Below are positions 57,406 to 64,000 of a stretch of 64,000 bases of DNA, one piece after another. Position numbers and translations under genes: made by a program. Every line of letters begins with the position of its first letter. Position 1 is the first letter of the stretch. This DNA comes from Polytrichum commune. Its lineage: Eukaryota; Streptophyta; Polytrichopsida; Polytrichales; Polytrichaceae. The stretch lies in the NCBI GenBank assembly GCA_950295325.1, contig OX485807.1:19503666-19567665 (forward strand), written 5' to 3'. The notes under the pieces were generated by a model. The model was not told the origin of the DNA and ran no database searches. It worked only from the letters and a program-made list of their open reading frames with translations.

Positions 57406-58734
57406 CTGACATGCAAACAAATATTACCCAGGTTGGTTGTCAATTCCAATGATAGTACCAATATGTTTATTACAATATAATGTTGATGGGACTTGAGATT
57501 TGAGCACCACCAAAATACATGTACCATGATAAAGGACATCGAGTTTGCATATTACTATAATGACATACAAACACAACAAACTCTTGGAATGCAACCGACA
57601 ATATTCAAATTTGGTCCAAATCTAAACCTCAAAGATCTAATAACCTAACAAATCATTTCTACTACCGACATGCCACATGAATTTGGCTAAAAATTTGAAA
57701 GGAATAAAAAGAACAATGTGTGCAACTTGAGCAACGCGTCTCCATCAAACAATTGAGCATAATAGCACATTCTAATCCAACACTCTCTCACGTGCTTCAT
57801 GAAACCTCAAGCGCTAATCAATCCAAATCGAGCAATTATTTCAAACATCAACTAAATTTAAGGTTTAAAGTTGAAAGAACCCAAGAAGTCATTCACACCG
57901 TCCATCAATTATATATATATATATATATATATAAACGATGTGATCCACTATACTCTCTACATTGACCACGATCCTACACAATCCACACTGTGTCAGAGAT
58001 CAAATAGAGCTCAAATATACCAATCCCATCGTGTACTAAATTGAATGTACTAATTCGAATGCTGAAGAGCCAAGGTATTATTAAAAAACCGTGCATTCCT
58101 GTGACCCAACTTGCACCATACTACTATGAAATGCCATATTGGCTCAATCTGTTTTGTCAAGGGATGTTTGGCATCTCTTTAGGACCCATTTCCCTCGGTA
58201 AGCTACAGTATACAACCTTGACGGAGCTCAAACAACAAAGGTGAACGTGCCCAATTCTGTCACTTGACTTAATCAGTCACCTATATTTGTGTGGTGTATG
58301 GTTGCGTGTGCATCTAAAATGGAAACCAAAAAGACACTTGTTTAAAATAGATCACACTACGTGCTCAAATTATGGTCAACATTCTAAGCTCAATAGTCAA
58401 CGTAATTGCGGGGCCTATATGACTACTCAATGAGTATGCAAATCTTGACTTTGTTATTGATCAACAAGATATTCATATGAGCTCAAAAATTATGACGAAA
58501 ATGTCTACAGACCCATACCCCAACCTGGATTTGCTAACCATCTCGTATTGATCTCATAAGCTCATAGATGTGGGCTAATCAAGTTACCTAACCCGTGAAG
58601 ACCCTTCTACTTTACCTATAACTTAATTGGTCACCTACACTTGTGTGGCGTATGCTTAGGCATGCAATGGATACTAAAATGGCACCCGTTTCTTACGAAC
58701 TTGCATTGGACTACGTCCTCAAAACATGGTAGAC
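57406..58734. other. NLR upstream region and spacer
   Basis: It contains the presumed NLR promoter, which has no assignable TATA box, and a (TA)n run at 57909-57933. No other gene is supportable. Confidence 0.4.
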
Positions 58735-59170
58735 GTTGGATTTATCCATGAAGTCTCTCAAAGAGGGACTAAACCTTGGGTTTGATCCTTGTTCAGAAAA
58801 CTTCTTTACGAGCATTCTAGGTCGTCTTGTATCGGAGTCTATTTTCAATGTTAGGTGAAATTTTTGAGATCTCCTCTTTCCTCTTCGCAAACTTTGAGAG
58901 AATTCTGGGGCCTAAACTAGGTATGCACATGGGACCCGTTGTCCTAAATCCTGCAACAGCCAATGCAAGACCAATTGGACCCACCCATCCTAGTAGGACA
59001 TCGAATCTACAAAGCCGGCTTCTAATAACCCGACACCACTCTATGTGTATGATAATCTAAGCATTGAGAAAACTTGGTGACTTTTGTATTGATCCTCATA
59101 AACTCACGGCTTGGGACTAATTCCGTGGGTTCATTTGGTTTACTTTACAAATAACTCTATTCCAGGCTCA
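58735..59170. repeat. Dispersed repeat, inverted copy of 4.9-5.4 kb
   Basis: This is the reverse-complement partner of 4940-5400. Shared words include CCCGACACCACTC, AAGCATTGAGAAAAC and a GGGTTTGATCCTT region. No coding sequence is seen. Confidence 0.5.
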
Positions 59171-59399
59171 CTACAGTAGTCCACATGAGTGGGGGACCCA
59201 CGAGACCAATTAAAGAGCACAAGAATCTTGCCTTTGATAGCAATAAACAAGACACCCACATGAGCTCCAAAACCTGTGAGGACATCGTTCACGGCCCCGA
59301 TTTGGAATTGCTAACCAGGATCTTGTACCGATCGCGCGTTTCATACGCTGGGGAAAGTGGGGTGATTGGGAGAAGTGACAGTGGAAGACCCATCTACCT

Positions 59400-60063
59400 G
59401 ACCTCATGTAGCTAACGACTCCAACACACACGGCGCATACCACCAATCACCTCCACGTGACTGCATCCCCTCAGGACACTCACACGGAGACCACGAGCAC
59501 GATTGCCAATCCACCCAATCACTCCCCCGCACTTCCCAACAACCATTGCAATAACACAACAAACATGAAGAAGAAGTGGAATGTAATCATACATTTCCTA
59601 ACGCCCGAGCTTCACCAGGGGCTCACCTTCTCGCGGATGCAGAGGAGCCAGCAGTATCCGATGCTCCTCTTCCCTGAAACAGAAGAAACATGGATCTAGT
59701 TATACTGTGAGTGAACGAAAGTGTTGCACACGAAAGAGACGAGACAAAAGACGACGGGGACAGGGGTTTAACCCTGCACTTCATCCTCACCCCTTTGCAC
59801 TCCGAAGCTGCTGCAGAATCGACACGGCAGACGTCGTCAGCACTCCGCAATCAGGCCCACAAACAACTACCAAGTTCGTTAGCTGCTGATCCAATCACAC
59901 GCCCTCCACCTCGTCTTTGGCATCCGTTCTAGGGTAATATTGCATGTCAAAGCTTTCGATGCAACCTCCGCTAGTGCAAGCACTCGAACTGAACTCCCTT
60001 CATGCAGTTTCTTCCACTGAGATCCGAGCGAACGACACTACTTGGAGGGGAGCAGAGGATATA
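59400..60063 (-). other. Possible unrecognised gene or exon cluster
   Basis: This stretch is richer in GC than its surroundings. On the - strand a TATATA word lies at about 60056-60063. A frame from about 59804 (MKCRVKPLSPSSFVSSLS...) resembles a Ser-rich targeting peptide. A short segment at about 59632-59676 has a strong acceptor (TTCTGTTTCAG) and a donor-like AAG|GTGAGC. No domain is recognisable and the exons cannot be joined with confidence. Confidence 0.25.
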
Positions 60064-62559
60064 TAGGAGGCTAGATATTAATAATACAGACTAGGGGCTC
60101 TACCTACAAGGTTCTAGAAGTTGTAGATATTCTCGACCTGCCCGCCTGCATGACTGCCATGCACACCCTGGCTTGCGCCCACTTTTCACTTAATAATAAC
60201 TAAAGATGCCGCCTCCTCCTTTCAAGCATGCACTTTAACGCTCTCCGCTCTGGCTGCCCGATCTCCTTGGGCCAATTCTCCTTGGGCGTCACGGTCAAGG
60301 TACGTGCTGAAAAAAAACTCATCCCAAAACCGATTTGGAAATGAAATACTCATCTTGCAATACATATAAATAAGTCTCTTACAATGGTGGTAATTTAAAA
60401 AAACAAAAAAACAAAGCAGAAAAACCAAAGATTTTGACATGTGACTGTTTGCACTTGGAAACAATAGGATCTTCACAAATTATGCCTTCAATGCTCGTCA
60501 GTTATCTATCTTTTGCTGTCGATTCTCATCTTTCTAGTAAACCCCATTCTAATTTCCTCTGCCACCATCATTTCTTTTTATTTCTTGTCCTTCAATCTCC
60601 CATTTCTTTCCCCACACTCTATCTTCAAGGTGTTTCCATCACCCATTATCGCCCGTCGTCACCATCCGCATTGCCTCCACAAGAGGGGTTTTTCTAGACA
60701 AAACCTAATGAAAAAGTCATCTACGTGCTAGTTTGAAGTTAGAGACTTTAGATGGTTTGATGTGCATTTCATGTGCAAATATTTGAGTTGAAAACATGAA
60801 TTGGAATGCAGTGATGCTTGTTTGGAGAAACATGAAGGATAGGAGAATTCATCCACTTCTTTGAAGGGTGAGTAGCTCTTTATTTTTAAATTTTTGAACA
60901 TGTTTATGTATACTAACTCTTATTCAATTACTAAGTTTACCTTCAATTATAATCTTTGGCATTATGTTAAAAAGCTTCTAGATTTTGTGGTTGATGAATT
61001 AATGTATGCAGGTGTATCAAGCACTTCAAGATGGATATTTTGATTGGGTATTAGTGGTTTGATTGCATTATGCTTATATTCACATGTCATATATGATTAT
61101 AATGTAATTGATATTTGTACCAATTATATTGTTTGGGAAAAAATATCAAAACAAATGTTATTTTTAGAACCCGTCCAAAGTGAATTTGACACGTCCAAAA
61201 ACCGGTTCATTTTCTAAGAACCCGTCCACTCGAAAGGTTTCTTTTTATGAACATGTCCCTGGACAAGTTGGAGACCTTGTGAGAAATCACCACTGCCTTC
61301 CTGTCGGCGTGAGGTATGTTGCGCCCTGCAGAATCCATGCACGCCACTGTGCACCTCCGGCATCGAAAATGGTGCAACGATGAAGAGGGAAACGAGAGTT
61401 TACTGCGGGTAGAATTCGGAGAAATTCAACCACTAGTTACAAATGGGCCAGCCGGCGGGAACTAGCGGGTTCAAGTTCACTATTTGCACTTATATCAACA
61501 TCTATTTCACTTAGAGAAATTCTTGCAATAGATGTTGATTTAATGAAAGGAAATCGAAAGATATCAACATAAGGTAACGTGTCTTAACCCTCCACCTCCC
61601 AATCTTATGAAAGGGTTGTTTTAAGTGCATTTCGTTCAATGTTGGTTGATGAATTTACATGGACTAGTTTTGAGATTAAAATAATTTTTGTCTGTAGGAT
61701 CTTGAAACATGGGAGATGAGCTATAACGAGAGGGGAAATGTGCACAAATAATCCTTGGAATTTTTAGATTATAACAAGGAAGGGATGCACAAGAAAATTT
61801 CATTCGCGAGTGTCCAAATGATGAATTGAATGATTGATGTGAGCATGAAGACCATTTCTACATAGACATGAAAAAGAATTTCGGTTTTATCAAAATAATC
61901 ATCTTTGATGTTCATGCAAAATATTGCATTGACGTGACAACTATTGATTGGAGTCAACACCCTCACATGAGCTCCCAACACAACGAAATCATGACCACTT
62001 CCCACTTTGACATATTTTTACTCATTCTAATCATCTATAAATTGCATGGCTCATGTGTCTATGTGTACATATCCATGTTGGCTTGATGTTTATAGTTATT
62101 TCGATTGTGGATGAATGAGTTGGACGGACTTAATATAGGGAAGAAGCTACTCATCAACCAGAAATGGGCTCCCTGAGAAGTTAGGGGTTAAATGGTCAGT
62201 ATTTGTTGTTTGCCACGATTCTCAATTTGGATTCCAAAAGTACGGATTACTTTAGAGTAATATATGGAATATATCTTGACATAATAAAGAAAACCCGAAA
62301 GATTACAACATGTAATGGGCTGGATTTGGGAACACTAGGATCTTGACCGATTATGCCCAAAACCATCCTCAGAGATTGAGGCCCTCTGTGGTCTTCAGTC
62401 TCGCGGAGAAGGAACTTACCAATGATATTTTGCTCATTTTGTAGTAATGTGTCTCAAAACGATTAGTTTTTGTAGTTTGCCGTGATTCTCAATTTGGATT
62501 TCAAAGTCATGATTCTTCTTGGATGCGCAAATGTGATATAAGATTGAAGCAACATGTAT
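60064..62559. other. Intergenic stretch
   Basis: No supportable gene. GAACCCGTCCAAAG near 61168 and GGAACTAGCGGGTTC near 61458 might be the ends of a small transposon, but the match is short. Confidence 0.4.
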
Positions 62560-63320
62560 GGAATTTACTAATCTCTCATGCTGATGTTGTGAATTTTCAT
62601 AGTCAAAGTAATGGGAGCTGTAAACGACCACCTAAACCCCCCCAATTGTGAAGATAGTTGACCCTAGAACACTTAACAAATTTCTTAGCTCGTACTCCAA
62701 TGTTTTTCAAACACGTGTCCTAGATGGGGCCTTTCGCCCTTTGTTTACAGAAGGAACTTTCCAACAATATTCTGCCATTTTCCCACTGGTATTCAATGCA
62801 GGCTACGATTTGGAGACCTTGAGTGGATCCTCCACCCTGGAGTTTGCAATGGAATTGACCCATTGTGGGCAATCAAAATTACTCTTGTACAAAAGGTCTA
62901 GATAGAACTTGTTAGTAACTGGAAGGGATTCCAACGCACCAAAGTATGCCATTTTTGAACTCCATTCAAATATGTGTCAAAGTTATAAGGGTTCAAAGTT
63001 TTAGTAATCAGAGATTATGGTAACAATCTATGGATTATACCGATTTCTCATGTTGAAGTTATGATTTTTCAAAGTCAAAATAACTGAAACCTTAGAACAA
63101 CCACCTAAGCCCCTGATTATGATGACTATTGACGCTAGAATAATTTTAAAAACTTGAGCACATAATCCAATCACTTTCAAACACATGTCTTTGTGGTATC
63201 CACCGTTAAGTCCACACCTAACCGCATACCACTCAAATATAGGTGGCCAATTAAGAGAAGTAACCGAATAAGGCACATTCACCTTAAAAACAGTTAAATT
63301 TGGAACACGTGGGTGTCCAA
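62560..63320. repeat. Two diverged copies of a dispersed repeat
   Basis: Words at 62570-62720 (CTCATGCTGATGTTGTGA, CCACCTAAACCCCCC, GTTGACCCTAGAA, TTTTCAAACACGTGTC) recur in order at 63045-63190 (CTCATGTTGAAGTTATGA, CCACCTAAGCCCC, ATTGACGCTAGAA, TTTCAAACACATGTC). A third weak copy lies near 36340-36430. No coding sequence is seen. Confidence 0.55.
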
Positions 63321-64000
63321 CGGTTTTGGCTAAAATCTACCAGGACGCTCAGAAAGTAAGGGAAGCGTCTTGAAAGTAAGTTATGCACAAATGTTGAAAG
63401 TGTAGCATTGTGTCTAAGCATCCAATATGGGTGTTAGTTTTAGGTCACCTATATTTGAAACTTTAAACCCTTATAACTTTTGGAGAAGATGTCCAAACGA
63501 TGTGCTCTTTAGTGCATTTGAACCCTCTTGATCGTGCAAAACACAAAATAAACACAATCAACAAGCATACTAGTAAAAAACTATGCTCGTCATTTATTCT
63601 ATCAATTTTAGACATACTTAGCTCCTCGGGGGGTCACTGGCAAAAATCATAGAAACAACGGGTGATAAATAATAACGTCTAATACATTCATTATAGATAA
63701 GATTTGCAAAATAACATACATATAATATAGTGGGTTATAAAATAATGAAACATGTTTACATGTAAAATACCATCACATATAATGGCCTCTTTTATCTAGT
63801 CAGTACATGTATAATAATGTGGAAACAACGACTAAGGGTAGCGGGTCTAGGGTAGGGTTTGTGCTAGTGGATGAAAAGAGGTAGTATTTTGTTGAAAAAG
63901 CTTGGATGAATGACTTCGCAAGCTGGTTGGTTTGAATGTTACTAAACCTACGTATCCAGCATGGAGTCAATGTTCTCTACCTACATGTTGGGAAGGGAAA
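63321..64000. other. AT-rich window end
   Basis: Nothing supportable was seen in this stretch. Confidence 0.45.

Overview
The window looks like nuclear DNA of a land plant. It is AT-rich, gene-poor and full of plant-type transposons. The genes have short spliceosomal introns, a plant-only BTB-ankyrin (NPR/BOP) gene, an RPW8/CC-type NLR resistance gene and plant-type U1 snRNA genes. Gene size, C-terminal sequences and the homogenised LRR array suggest a non-flowering, bryophyte-grade plant (perhaps a moss). That placement is an inference; I cannot name the species.

Layout. 1-15 kb: repeats, including PIF/Harbinger-type MITEs, a deleted Ty1-copia element (7.9-10.1 kb) and a young long-TIR Mutator-like foldback element (12.6-13.8 kb, 9-bp TSD). 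15.2-18.8 kb: a four-exon BOP/NPR5-like gene on the + strand. 20.6-32.7 kb: four U1 snRNA genes (three -, one +) in duplicated units of about 1-2 kb, wrapped around the histone chaperone gene ASF1 (24.6-25.6 kb, -) and a histone H2B pseudogene fragment. 34.5-35.3 kb: an intronless gene (-) for a nuclear-looking acidic/basic protein, with an E2F-like site upstream. 36-48 kb: MITEs, a solo LTR with TSD, and a full-length but frameshifted Ty1-copia element (41,879-47,275, -). 48.5-50.3 kb: a large old foldback. 50.5-50.9 kb: a relic of a Prp43/DHX15-type DEAH helicase. 51.6 kb: a Stowaway-like MITE. 54.4-57.4 kb: an intronless 1,014-residue NLR (-). The rest is intergenic.

The four well-supported protein genes are BOP-like, ASF1, the 266-aa unknown and the NLR. 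They do not form one pathway. U1 (splicing), the Prp43 relic (spliceosome disassembly family), ASF1 and the H2B relic (chromatin) lie close together, but I read that as duplication and capture rather than a functional cluster. The most unusual observations are: (1) U1 genes whose first bases depart from the usual 5' end in all four copies, with a duplicated distal block carrying a USE-like core; (2) a copia lineage with TATTGG/CCAATA LTR ends and a primer site matching the anticodon region of initiator tRNA-Met; (3) a BOP gene with two alternative in-frame C-termini; (4) a GC-AG intron in ASF1. I saw nothing I can defend as a wholly new molecular system.
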